Below, in pieces: positions 8,985 to 18,300 of a stretch of 64,000 bases of DNA. The position numbers and the translations under genes were made by a program. Within the stretch, counting starts at the first letter, position 1; every line of letters begins with the position of its first letter. This DNA is from Cohnella algarum (GTDB lineage Bacteria; Bacillota; Bacilli; Paenibacillales; Paenibacillaceae), in contig NZ_JAFHKM010000002.1 of NCBI RefSeq assembly GCF_016937515.1, positions 3,281,001 to 3,345,000 of the forward strand, written 5' to 3'. Under the pieces are notes generated by a model. The model did no database searches, had not been told where the DNA came from, and worked only from the letters and a program-made list of their open reading frames with translations.

Positions 8985-9873
8985 ATGCATTTGACGACGC
9001 GCGGATACAAAGCTTTTCTCGTGCTCAATGCCGTCCTGCTCACGCTGCTCACCGCCCTCTGCCTGTTTCCCGTGCTGAACGTGCTGGCCGTCTCCTTCAG
9101 CTCCAGCGCGGCGGCCAGCTCCGGGCAAGTTGACGCTTTGGCCGGTCGATTTTACGTTCAACTCCTACAGCTACGTCCTGCAGAACGGGCAATTTGCGGA
9201 CTCCTTCGCCAACAGCCTCGTTCGCGTCGTGCTCGGAGTTGCGATCGGCGTCGCCGTCACGATTCTGGTCGCCTACCCGCTGTCGAAGGAAAGCCATTCT
9301 TTCCCGCAGCGCACGCTGTACGCCTGGATTTTCGTGTTCACGATGCTGTTCAGCGGCGGCATCATTCCGAGCTATCTCGTTATCAAAGAGCTGCACCTGC
9401 TCGATTCGATGTGGGCGCTCGTGCTGCCGACCGGCGTCCAGGTATTCAACATTTTGCTGATGCTCAATTTTTTCCGCGGGCTGCCGAAGGAGCTGGAGGA
9501 AGCGAGCCTGATCGACGGGGCCGGCCATTTCCAAACGCTGGTCAAAGTCTACCTTCCGATTTCGCTGCCGAGTCTCGCGACGATCGTCCTGTTTACGCTC
9601 GTGATGCACTGGAATTCGTGGTTCGACGGCATGCTCTACATGAACCGGACCGAAAATTACCCGCTGGCGACCTATTTGCAGTCGATTCTGAACAAGACGA
9701 CGATGACGCAGACGAACATGACGCTCGAAGAGGTCCGGCTTTTGCAGACGGTGTCCAGCCGGACGGTCCGGGCCGCCCAAATTTTCATTACGGCGCTGCC
9801 GGTGCTGGCCGTCTATCCGTTTCTGCAAAAATATTTCGTCAAAGGGCTGGTGCTAGGCAGCGTGAAAGGGTAA
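8985..9873 (+). pseudogene. ABC transporter permease, LplC/YtcP family, interrupted by a single-base frameshift
   Basis: Reading from ATG 8985 gives the typical YtcP-like N-terminus (MHLTTRGYKAFLVLN, then SFSSSAAASSGQV). At 9129-9132 (GTTG) the frame is lost. The rest of the family sequence (TLWPVDFTFNSYSYVL through EEASLIDGAG to LGSVKG) continues in the +1 frame to 9873. Removing one T at 9130/9131 restores one continuous protein of about 295 residues. The tract is only TT, so slippage is not an obvious cause; a sequencing error or recent mutation is possible. A TTG at 9130 could in principle restart translation, but the product would lack the first membrane segment. Confidence 0.8.
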
Positions 9874-9901
9874 GCTAGTTTACAAAAAAGGCGGCAGGAG
9901 C

Positions 9902-11632
9902 ATGCGATTCAAACGGAATTCGCTGTTCGTCAAAATGATGCTGATGTTTTTCGCGCTTATCCTTCCGTTGTACGGGTTAAGCGTGTCGTTAACGTACAAC
10001 AGTTCCGGACAGATGCGTGGGGCGATCGAGCGCTCCAACGAGTCTGTCCTTCTTTTCCATTACGCCAATCTGCAATTCGAATTCGCGAGAATGAACGGCT
10101 TGCTGCTCGAATATTCGGTCGACGGAGAGCTGGCCGATTTCAGCACGATGGCTCCCGTTCTGTCCAACTACGAGATCGACCGCAGGCTGAACAATATTTT
10201 GCAAAAGCTGCGGCAAATGCAGGCGAGCAGTCCGTACATCGCGGACGTCCGCTACTATTTGCCCGCGCTAGGGAAGGTCGTGTCCGTCAAGGAAGGCGTT
10301 TCCGACAGCCCTTCGGGCGAATGGCGGGAGCTGGCCGCGACCGGGGCGAGCCTGCGGGGAACCGTAGCCGAAACCGGGGCCGGGTATTTTTTGGCGGGAT
10401 CGGCTCCGTACTCGCTGGACGCTTCCGCCGATCCGAATTTCCTGCTCGTCATCCGGCTCTCTGCCGAAGAACTGACGAAGCAGCTGCAGAGCATTCAAAA
10501 AGAAGGAGAAGGCGGAGCGTACTTGCTGTTCGGCAATGCCGACCGGGCCGTCGTTTCGGACGAAGCGCTCCGCGGACAATTCGACGGCTTCCGGTTTGCC
10601 GTAGACGAAGGCGCCGCCGCCGGAATGGTCGTCCGCGATGAAACGGCGAACGGGTATTTTTATTCGATCGCCGATCCCGTATACGATTTTCGCCTCGTCA
10701 GCTACCGGGACAAGGAAACGCTGCTCGAGCCGATCCGGCGCTATTCGTTCTGGATGCTGCTGCTGACCGCCGTCTCCTGCGCGCTGATCGTCGTTTTCAC
10801 CTACGGCATCTACAGGCTGATTCACCGCCCGCTGCTGAAGCTGATCCGGGGATTCCGGGCCATGGAGCGCGGAGACATGATGACACGGATCGAGCATGGC
10901 CGCGGCGACGAATTCGGTTATTTATACGGCCAGTTCAATCAGATGCAGCACCGGCTTCACGAGCTGATCGAGGACAACTACGTGCAGCGCATCCGCACCC
11001 AGGACGCAGAGCTGAAGCATCTGCAATCGCAAATCGCCCCGCATTTCCTGTATAACAGCCTCTTTACCATCAAGCAGATGGCCGAGCTGGAAAATACCGA
11101 AGACATCAAGGTTTTTTCGGATTATTTGGGCGCGTATTTCCGCTTTATGACGCGGGATTTCAACAAGGAGGTGCCGATCGGCGACGAAACGGAGCATGCG
11201 CTCGTCTACCTGCGCATCCAGGAAATCCGGTTTTCGAACCGGATCGCGATCGAAGCCGAGCCGCTGCCGGACGAATTCCGCTCCATCCGGGTGCCCCGCA
11301 TCATTTTGCAGCCGATTCTCGAAAACGCATTCAAACACGGGCTCGCGAACAAAACGTCCGGCGGCCTGCTGAGACTGGCCGCAGGGTCGGTCGGCCGAAC
11401 GCTGGCGCTGACGGTCGAAGACAACGGGAACGGGCTGGGGGACGAGCGGCTGCGGCAGCTGCAGGAGCGGCTTGCCGGCATTTCGGCGTCCGGCTTGGAC
11501 GGGGAGACGACCGGCCTATTCAACGTTCACCACCGGCTGCGCATCCGCTTCGGGCCGGAATACGGCCTCGAGTTGTCCAGAAGTCCGCTTGGCGGTTTGA
11601 GATGCGACATTCGGCTGCCCGTCCGCCCATGA
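9902..11632 (+). CDS. Sensor histidine kinase, YesM family
   Basis: A 576-residue membrane kinase. TM1 is near residues 8-33 and TM2 near 282-306, flanking an extracellular sensor region of about 250 residues. A HAMP segment (RPLLKLIRGFRAME) follows, then the His_kinase domain with phospho-acceptor His381 in PHFLYN. A HATPase_c domain follows, with NAFKHGL, DNGNGLGD and GLFNVHHRL. It presumably senses an extracellular sugar or the loaded binding protein and phosphorylates the response regulator encoded 19 nt downstream. It sits between the permease genes and the binding-protein gene, a common arrangement in Paenibacillaceae sugar loci. Confidence 0.93.
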   Translation: MRFKRNSLFVKMMLMFFALILPLYGLSVSLTYNSSGQMRGAIERSNESVLLFHYANLQFEFARMNGLLLEYSVDGELADFSTMAPVLSNYEIDRRLNNILQKLRQMQASSPYIADVRYYLPALGKVVSVKEGVSDSPSGEWRELAATGASLRGTVAETGAGYFLAGSAPYSLDASADPNFLLVIRLSAEELTKQLQSIQKEGEGGAYLLFGNADRAVVSDEALRGQFDGFRFAVDEGAAAGMVVRDETANGYFYSIADPVYDFRLVSYRDKETLLEPIRRYSFWMLLLTAVSCALIVVFTYGIYRLIHRPLLKLIRGFRAMERGDMMTRIEHGRGDEFGYLYGQFNQMQHRLHELIEDNYVQRIRTQDAELKHLQSQIAPHFLYNSLFTIKQMAELENTEDIKVFSDYLGAYFRFMTRDFNKEVPIGDETEHALVYLRIQEIRFSNRIAIEAEPLPDEFRSIRVPRIILQPILENAFKHGLANKTSGGLLRLAAGSVGRTLALTVEDNGNGLGDERLRQLQERLAGISASGLDGETTGLFNVHHRLRIRFGPEYGLELSRSPLGGLRCDIRLPVRP

Positions 11633-11651
11633 GAAAGGAGCGAGAGACATT

Positions 11652-13472
11652 ATGTATCGGATGCTCATTATCGACGACGAGCCGATCATCGTCAACGGGC
11701 TGACCGAATATTTCGCCAAACGAAGCCTCAAGGAAGTCGAGGTGCTGTCCGCCTATTCCGCCGAAGAGGCGCTGTCCTGGCTCGGCTCCGTCAAAATCGA
11801 CGTCGTGCTGAGCGACATTTGCATGCCCGGCATGAGCGGAATGGAGCTGCTCGTCCATATCGAAAAGCAGTGGCCGCGGTGCAAGGTCATTTTCCTGACG
11901 GGGCACAACGAATTCGAATACGCGCACAAGGCGATCCGCAGCGGCAGCGTCACCGATTACATCCTGAAGACGGAAGGGATGGAGCGCATCGGTTCCGCCG
12001 TCGACGCGACGCTAAAGGCGGTCAAAGAAGAACTGTCCGTTTACCATCACAAGGAATGGCTGCAGCAGGAGCTTCCGAAGGCGATCGCGCAGCTGCAGCG
12101 CCAGCTTCTGCTCGACGTGCTCAGGCGCACGGAGGCGTCCTCGTTCCGCGCCCTGCGGGCGGAATTCGAGGCGCTCAAGCTGCCGCTCGACGCGGGGCGG
12201 CCGGTTGTCGTCATCTCCCTGTTCGTGGAGAACTGGGGAAAATACAAGTCGGTCCACGAGCGGGACCTGATGCTGTTCGCCATCGGCAACATCGCCGAGG
12301 AGCTGCTCGGCACCCGGACCGCCGTCAAGTGCGTGCAGTACGACGGGAATTCCGTCGTCGGCCTCGTGCAGGAGAGGGGGCAGCCGCTTGCGGCGGCGCC
12401 GGGAGCGGCCACGGGTTGGACGCCGGGAGCGGCGAGAGCCGTATCGGACGCTTCCGAGGTTGCGATCGGGGGCTTGGCCGTGTCCGGGGCGCCGGGCGCG
12501 AGTTCGGCCGAGGCGTCGACGGCGGCGAAGCGCGAGCGGCTGGCCGCCGGCTTCGCGCACGGCACGCTCGAGACCGTGCAGCAGGTCGTCCGCGAGCTGT
12601 TCGGCCTCCCCCTGTCCGCGTCGGCGAGCGGAGCGTTCGTGCCGTTCGACAAGGTCGCCCGCGAAGCGCATCGGCTCCGGCTGGCCGGCTTGAACGGCCG
12701 GTTCGCGGGAAGCGAGGGGCTGACGATCGTGACGGAGCAGGACGGCGGCGATGTCCGGACGCCGGAAACGTCGGAACGGCTGTCCGCGGAATACTTGCTG
12801 GAGCGGCTTCGGCAAGCCGTTCTGGAAGGAGGGGGCGACGGCGGCGAATGGTCGGAATGCTACGAAAAGCTGGTGCGGATGTACCCGGAAAGCGGGCCGG
12901 ACGATCCGTTCGACCGGATGCTGCTGCAGCAGGCTTTGGGCAAGCATCTTCTCGTTTGCCTGGAGGAGCTCGGGCTCAAGGATCGGGCGATTTCGCAGGC
13001 GAACCTGCTCGCCGTCCTGCAGTTCGACAGCCGCACCCCCTGGAACGAGCTCGTCCATTTTTACCAATCGCTGCTCGAATGGATCCAGGCCGTGCGAAAC
13101 GACCAACTGCGGCTGGCCGAGTCCAACCTGATCGGGCGCATCCATTATTTTATCCGAAACAATCTGCACGGCGACTTGTCCATGTCCCGGATCGCGCGGG
13201 AGGTTTCCTTGAATCCTTCCTATTTGTCCAGGTGGTATAAGCAAACGTGCGGCAAAGGGCTTTCCGACCATATCCAGGAGGCGCGGACGGAACGGAGCAA
13301 GGAGCTGCTGAAAACGACGACGCTGAAAATGCACGAAATTTCGCAGATGCTCGGCTTTGCCGACCCGCATTACTTTTTCCGCTTTTTCAAAAAAACGGTC
13401 GGCTGCACGCCGCAGGAATACCGCAACGGAACGGCGCCGGAACAAGAGGTAAAGGAAAGATACCGGAAGTAA
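11652..13472 (+). CDS. Response regulator with AraC-type DNA-binding domain, YesN family
   Basis: This 606-residue regulator has a receiver domain (residues 1-120) with acidic pocket DDE at 8-10 and phospho-acceptor Asp55 in LSDICMPG. A long middle region follows, then a C-terminal AraC double HTH (about 500-595; SLNPSYLSRWYKQ and ISQMLGFADPHYFFRFFKK). It likely activates the surrounding sugar genes. An Ala/Gly-rich stretch near residues 245-300 is unusual for YesN proteins and looks like an expanded linker. Its last codons (ERYRK, stop) lie inside the AAAGATACCGGAAGTAA element thought to control the next gene. AGAAAGGAG serves the start. Confidence 0.93.
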   Translation: MYRMLIIDDEPIIVNGLTEYFAKRSLKEVEVLSAYSAEEALSWLGSVKIDVVLSDICMPGMSGMELLVHIEKQWPRCKVIFLTGHNEFEYAHKAIRSGSVTDYILKTEGMERIGSAVDATLKAVKEELSVYHHKEWLQQELPKAIAQLQRQLLLDVLRRTEASSFRALRAEFEALKLPLDAGRPVVVISLFVENWGKYKSVHERDLMLFAIGNIAEELLGTRTAVKCVQYDGNSVVGLVQERGQPLAAAPGAATGWTPGAARAVSDASEVAIGGLAVSGAPGASSAEASTAAKRERLAAGFAHGTLETVQQVVRELFGLPLSASASGAFVPFDKVAREAHRLRLAGLNGRFAGSEGLTIVTEQDGGDVRTPETSERLSAEYLLERLRQAVLEGGGDGGEWSECYEKLVRMYPESGPDDPFDRMLLQQALGKHLLVCLEELGLKDRAISQANLLAVLQFDSRTPWNELVHFYQSLLEWIQAVRNDQLRLAESNLIGRIHYFIRNNLHGDLSMSRIAREVSLNPSYLSRWYKQTCGKGLSDHIQEARTERSKELLKTTTLKMHEISQMLGFADPHYFFRFFKKTVGCTPQEYRNGTAPEQEVKERYRK

Positions 13473-13512
13473 CAATCGTCCACTACTGGCGGCGGAGACG
13501 GGAACTTACAAT
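13456..13512 (+). promoter_or_regulatory. Activator-type promoter of the binding-protein gene (copy 2 of the shared element)
   Basis: AAAGATACCGGAAGTAA (13456-13472) overlaps the end and stop codon of the regulator gene. CCACTA..GGCG follows, and TACAAT (13507-13512) lies 51 nt after the element starts. In copy 1 at 7979 the distance is 52. The first 17 bases are identical in both copies and 11 of the next 19 match. Because one copy is also coding sequence, conservation of the non-coding copy argues for a real binding site. Confidence 0.65.
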
Positions 13513-13555
13513 AAAGAAGCGGCAAAGCAAAAGAGAATTCCAGGGAGGTTCGACG

Positions 13556-15223
13556 ATGAAACGTTATGTAAAGAAAAGCCTCGCAACGATCGGAATGATA
13601 GCGCTAACATTCGCTGCGGCCTGCGCGAACGGGAACGATGCGGCCGAAAGCCCGTCCCCGGGCGCAGGCGAATCGCAGCCGGCGTCCGCCGCCGAAACCG
13701 CCGCGGGGCCGCTGTCCAAATACGAGCCGGCGATTGCGGTGCGCACGGTCATGAACGACGTCGGCAAAGATTATTTGGCGCAAGGCGAAACGCTCGAAGA
13801 CAACGTCTGGACCCGAGGATACGCGAACGAATTGGGCATCGACCTTACGTTCGACTGGATCGTCGAGCGGGCCAATTCCGGCCAGAAGATGAACGTGACG
13901 CTGGCGAGCGGCGATTTGCCCGATATTTTCTCCGTCAACCAGACGCAATACAAGCAGCTTCTCGACGCGGGCAAAATCGCGGACCTGACCGAGGCGTTCG
14001 ATAAATACGGCTCCGAGCGGCTCAAGGAATTTTACAACATGGGCGGCGACGGGCTGAAGCCGGTGCGCCAGGACGGCAAGCTGTACGGCTTGACCGATTA
14101 CAGCGGCTATCTCGACAACGTGCCGATGGTTTTCGTCCGATCGGACTGGATGGAGAAGCTGGGCCTCAAGCCGCCGGAAACGATGGACGATCTGCTGGGG
14201 ATCGCGAAGGCGTTCGCGGAAAACGATCCGGACGGGAACGGCCAAAAGGACACGTACGGCATCCAGCTGAACAAGGATCTGGACAGCGGGTGGACGATCA
14301 AGCTGAACGGCTTCGCCAACGCTTACCATGCGCTGCCGGGCCAATGGATCGACGACGGCTCAGGCAATCTCGTCTACGGCAGCATCCGGCCGGAAATGAA
14401 GACGGCGCTGGCCAGCATGCAGGAGCTCTACAAGAGCGGAATCGTCGATCCGGAATTCGGCACGAAGGACGTCAACAAAGCGGCCGAGTCGCTGATGGCC
14501 GGGAAGGCCGGCATTTTCTTCGGACCGCTGTCCTCGCCGTTCGTCATTACGGCCATGATGTCGAACGCCGACGCGGACTGGATGGCCTATCCGATTCCTT
14601 CCGCCGACGGCCGGCCGGCTAACGTGCCGAGCCAAATCCAGAACTCCACCGTATACGTCGTCCGCCATGACTTCGCCCATCCCGAGGCGCTCGTGAAAAT
14701 GCTCAACTTCGCGGTCGAGAAGCTGTACGGCGAATCGGCCGAAGCGGAGGCGGCCGCCTACCTCGGCCCGTCCGGCCAGGGCTTCCAGGTGACGCCGATC
14801 AAAATTTTGCAGCCGAACAAGAACATCGCGATATACCAGAACGTCGTCAAGGCGCTGGAATCCGGCGATACGGGCGGCCTGAACCGCGAGGAGAAAAGCA
14901 ACTACGACTTCATCCAGCAGTTCCGGAGCGGGGACCGGGCGCAGTGGGTGTACGAGCGCATTTTCGGACCCGAGAGCACGCTTGCCGTCGTTCAGCACTA
15001 TTTGGACAACGATCTGCTGACGCTCAACCAGTTCAGCGCTCCCCCGACCGCCACGATGGCGACGAAAAAAGCGACGCTCGACAAGCTGGAGCTCGAGACG
15101 TTCACGAAGATCATCTACGGCGAATCGCCGATCGACGAGTTCGACAAGTTCGTTAGCGACTGGAAGAAGCTCGGCGGCGATCAAATTACGGCCGAGGTGA
15201 ACGAGGTCGCGAAGGCGGAGTAA
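13556..15223 (+). CDS. Extracellular solute-binding lipoprotein, LplA family
   Basis: A 555-residue type 1 solute-binding protein. The N-terminus MKRYVKKSLATIGM with lipobox FAAAC gives a predicted lipidated Cys23, followed by a Gly/Ser/Pro/Glu-rich linker that tethers it to the membrane. Motifs such as GDLPDIFSVN and YGLTDYSGYLDNVPMVFVRSDWMEKL (in part) are typical of LplA-type oligosaccharide-binding proteins. It should deliver sugar to the permeases at 8059-9873. The start is set by GGGAGG eight bases upstream. It is separated from its permeases by the two-component pair and has its own promoter element. Confidence 0.92.
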   Translation: MKRYVKKSLATIGMIALTFAAACANGNDAAESPSPGAGESQPASAAETAAGPLSKYEPAIAVRTVMNDVGKDYLAQGETLEDNVWTRGYANELGIDLTFDWIVERANSGQKMNVTLASGDLPDIFSVNQTQYKQLLDAGKIADLTEAFDKYGSERLKEFYNMGGDGLKPVRQDGKLYGLTDYSGYLDNVPMVFVRSDWMEKLGLKPPETMDDLLGIAKAFAENDPDGNGQKDTYGIQLNKDLDSGWTIKLNGFANAYHALPGQWIDDGSGNLVYGSIRPEMKTALASMQELYKSGIVDPEFGTKDVNKAAESLMAGKAGIFFGPLSSPFVITAMMSNADADWMAYPIPSADGRPANVPSQIQNSTVYVVRHDFAHPEALVKMLNFAVEKLYGESAEAEAAAYLGPSGQGFQVTPIKILQPNKNIAIYQNVVKALESGDTGGLNREEKSNYDFIQQFRSGDRAQWVYERIFGPESTLAVVQHYLDNDLLTLNQFSAPPTATMATKKATLDKLELETFTKIIYGESPIDEFDKFVSDWKKLGGDQITAEVNEVAKAE

Positions 15224-15374
15224 GGCGCGGGCGCGAGCCGGGCCGGTAACGGGGCGCGTGAAGGCGGACGAACGCCTGCAAGCGGCATCTCCCGGCAGCC
15301 GCCGGGCCGGCATAGCCGGGGCATGGCCCGGAGCCGGCTCGGTGCCGCAGATCAACGAAAAGGAGCTTTTGTTC

Positions 15375-18300
15375 ATGGCGACAGAATTCGAACGGCTGAA
15401 GGCGGGGTTCGCCGAACCCGATCCGCACTACGGCCCGGTTCCGTTCTGGTGGTGGAGCGGCGAGGAGGTCACGGAAGAACGGGTCCGGTGGCAGCTGCAA
15501 AAATTTCGCGAGAGCGGCCTGCGCAACATCGGCATCATCCATTTGGCGCCGACGGGCCCGCAGTACGGCTCGCGCGGGGACAGCCCGGCGTTTATGAGCG
15601 AGCCGTGGTGGCGCCTGTTCGAATCGGCGCTGCGCGAGGCGGAGCGGCTCGGGATGCGGCTCTGGTTTTACGACCAGATCGGATTTTCCGGCGCGAACGC
15701 GCAGGCGCGGCTGGTCGCCGCCCATCCGGAATTTGCCGGGCATCACCTGCGCAGGTATGCCGAAGCCGAGCCTTTGCCGCCGGGCGCGGAGCTTCTCCTG
15801 GAGTCGGCGGGGTACCGTTACGCGGCGGTGCGCCAAGGGTACAACTGGCTCGACCCGAAGGCGTCGGCGGCCGTTCTGGACCGGGTGCACGGCGAGATGG
15901 AGCGCCGGTTTCCGCGCGATCTCGGCAGGACGATCGCCGGAAGCTTCCAGGACGAGCTTCCGCCCTTGCCGCTCTGGTCGCCAGACGTGCCGCGAATATA
16001 CGAGGAGCGGTTCGGCGAATCGCTAGTTCCGGCGCTTCCGGCGCTGTTCGACGCCGTTCCCGGCGGGGAGGAGGTTCGCAGGCGCGTCTACGGCATCGCG
16101 GCGGAGCTGGCGGAACGGGCGTTTTTCGTTCCGCTCGGGGAATGGCACCGGAAGCACGGCATGCTGATCGCCTGCGATCAGGCCGGGCCGGCCCGCAGGG
16201 TCGACGTGCACGGGGCGCAGCGGCTGTACCTCGATTATTTCCGCACGCACCGGTGGTACAACTCGCCGGGCTCGGACATGGAAGGCGAAATCAAGCCCCA
16301 CGCCTCGATGGCGCATCTGCAAGGGGGCTCGCGGGTATTTCTCGAAGCGTTTCATTCGAGCGGCTGGGGCGGGACGATCGAAGAAACGATGCACTGGCTC
16401 GTGCCGTGGTTTCAGGCGGGGGCGACGCTGTTCAGCCCGCACGCGGTTTATTATTCGACCCGGGGCGGATGGTGGGAGTGGGCTCCGCCGGATACGGGGT
16501 GGCGGCAGCCGTATTTCGAGCACTACGGCATTTTTGCCGATACGGTCAGCCGGGTCAGCCGGCTGCTCAGCGAAGGAACGCATGTCGCCGACATCGCCGT
16601 TCACTATCCGTCTTACGCGGCCGTCGGGTATATGTCGCTCGACGATATCAAGCCGCTCGAGCATCCGATGGCGGCTTCGAACCGCGATCCGAACGGCGAT
16701 GTGACGCGTCTGCGCGAAGCGTACCGCGACGTGACGGGCGCGGTCAACCGGAAAGAGGCGGAGGCGCTGCCGGGCTCGTTGCGAAGCCGTCATCTCGACT
16801 TCGACGTGGTGGACGATTCCGCGCTCGAGAAAGCGGACGTCGCGGATGGGACGCTTGCGATCGCGGGCGAGCGTTTCGGCGTTTTCGTGCTTTGCGGCAC
16901 GACGGTCATGCGCCCGAAAGCGCGCGAGCGAGTGAAGCGGCTGCTTGAGCAAGGCGGCCTCGTCGTCGGCGTCAACGTTCCCGAGACGGAGCGGGCCGTC
17001 TTCCCCGGAGCGGTGTACGTAAAGACGGCGGAGGAGATGGCGGCGCTCGTCGAGCGGCGCTTGGCGAAGCGCGTGGAAGGGCCGGGGCTGTCGCTGCAGC
17101 GGCGCGCCGCCGGAGCGGACGTGTTTATGCTGCTGCCGAAGGACGGCGAGCTGCTGCGGATGCACGAGCCGGCGGATGCGAGCGCGAAGCCGCCGGGGAA
17201 GGCGGAGTATCGCCTGCGCACGTCCGGCTCGCCGCAATTGTGGGACCCGGTCGCCGGAACGGCGAAGCCGGTCGCTTTCGAACGCGAAGGCGAATGGGTG
17301 CGGCTTCGGGTCGAGTTCCGCGATTGGCCGGCGGCGCTGATCGTTTGCGCCCCGGAGCCGGGGGCGGATACAACGGCGGACGCACGCAAGGGGATGACGT
17401 CCGTTGAGGCTGGCGATAGGACGGAACCGGCCGATGCCCGCCAGGAAGCGGCAACGGGGAAGCCGGGCGAGGAAGCAGCGTGGGATAGTCGCGGCAAGGC
17501 CTGCCCGATGCCGCCTCCGTCCGGCGGCCGGTTTCCGGCGGCGACCGGCGCTTGGCCGGAACCGGAGCAGGCGGGCGTCGTGCGGACGCTCGAACACTGG
17601 CGGGTGCGCGTCGAGCCGACGCTCGACAACCGGTACGGCGACTTCGATTTGCACAACGGGCATCGGGGATCGATGCCGCCCGAGCGCCGAATTTTTCTCG
17701 CGCGAACCGAAAGCGGAACCGGCGACGGCCTGGCCGCCGGCTGGCATCTCCCCGGCACGCCGGACGCGGATTGGGACGCCCGTCTTTGGAGCGAAGCGGC
17801 TTATTGGCGGGCTTGCAAAGGAGACGCCTTTCGGGAAAGCGAGTCCTGGCCGGTCGTCTACAGCGCGGTTTTCGGCGATTTGGCGTTTCGTTCCTGGGCC
17901 GGCCGGATGGGCCGGGTGCCCCGGAAATTTCTGCACCTGGGCGAAGCGGCGGAGGGCGAAACCGTCTGGGCGCGGACGAACGTCATCGCCCCGCGGGCAG
18001 GCCGGTATTGGATCCGAGCGGAAAGCAACGCCGACCTGGCCGCATGGATCGGGGGCCATCCCGTCGAGTGGTCCGGAGGGCCGGAGGAACAGACCGCATG
18101 GGTCGAGCTGGAGGAAGGGGCGAACGAGCTGCTGCTGCGGGCGGCGGCGCTTGCGGACGGCCTCGTTCGCGCCGGCATCGAGATCAACGACCGCGCGGGG
18201 GAGCCGCTGCCGAAATGGATTCACGTCCGGCGGCCGAATCCCGAAAGCCGCCTGAACAAAGCGCTCGCGGCTCCGGCCGGATGCGCCGTTCGCGCCGTTC

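Noticed and set aside
9130..9873. TTG-initiated shorter permease as the real gene product
   Set aside because: It would lack the first membrane segment, which is encoded intact just upstream in the other frame; a frameshift explains the data better.
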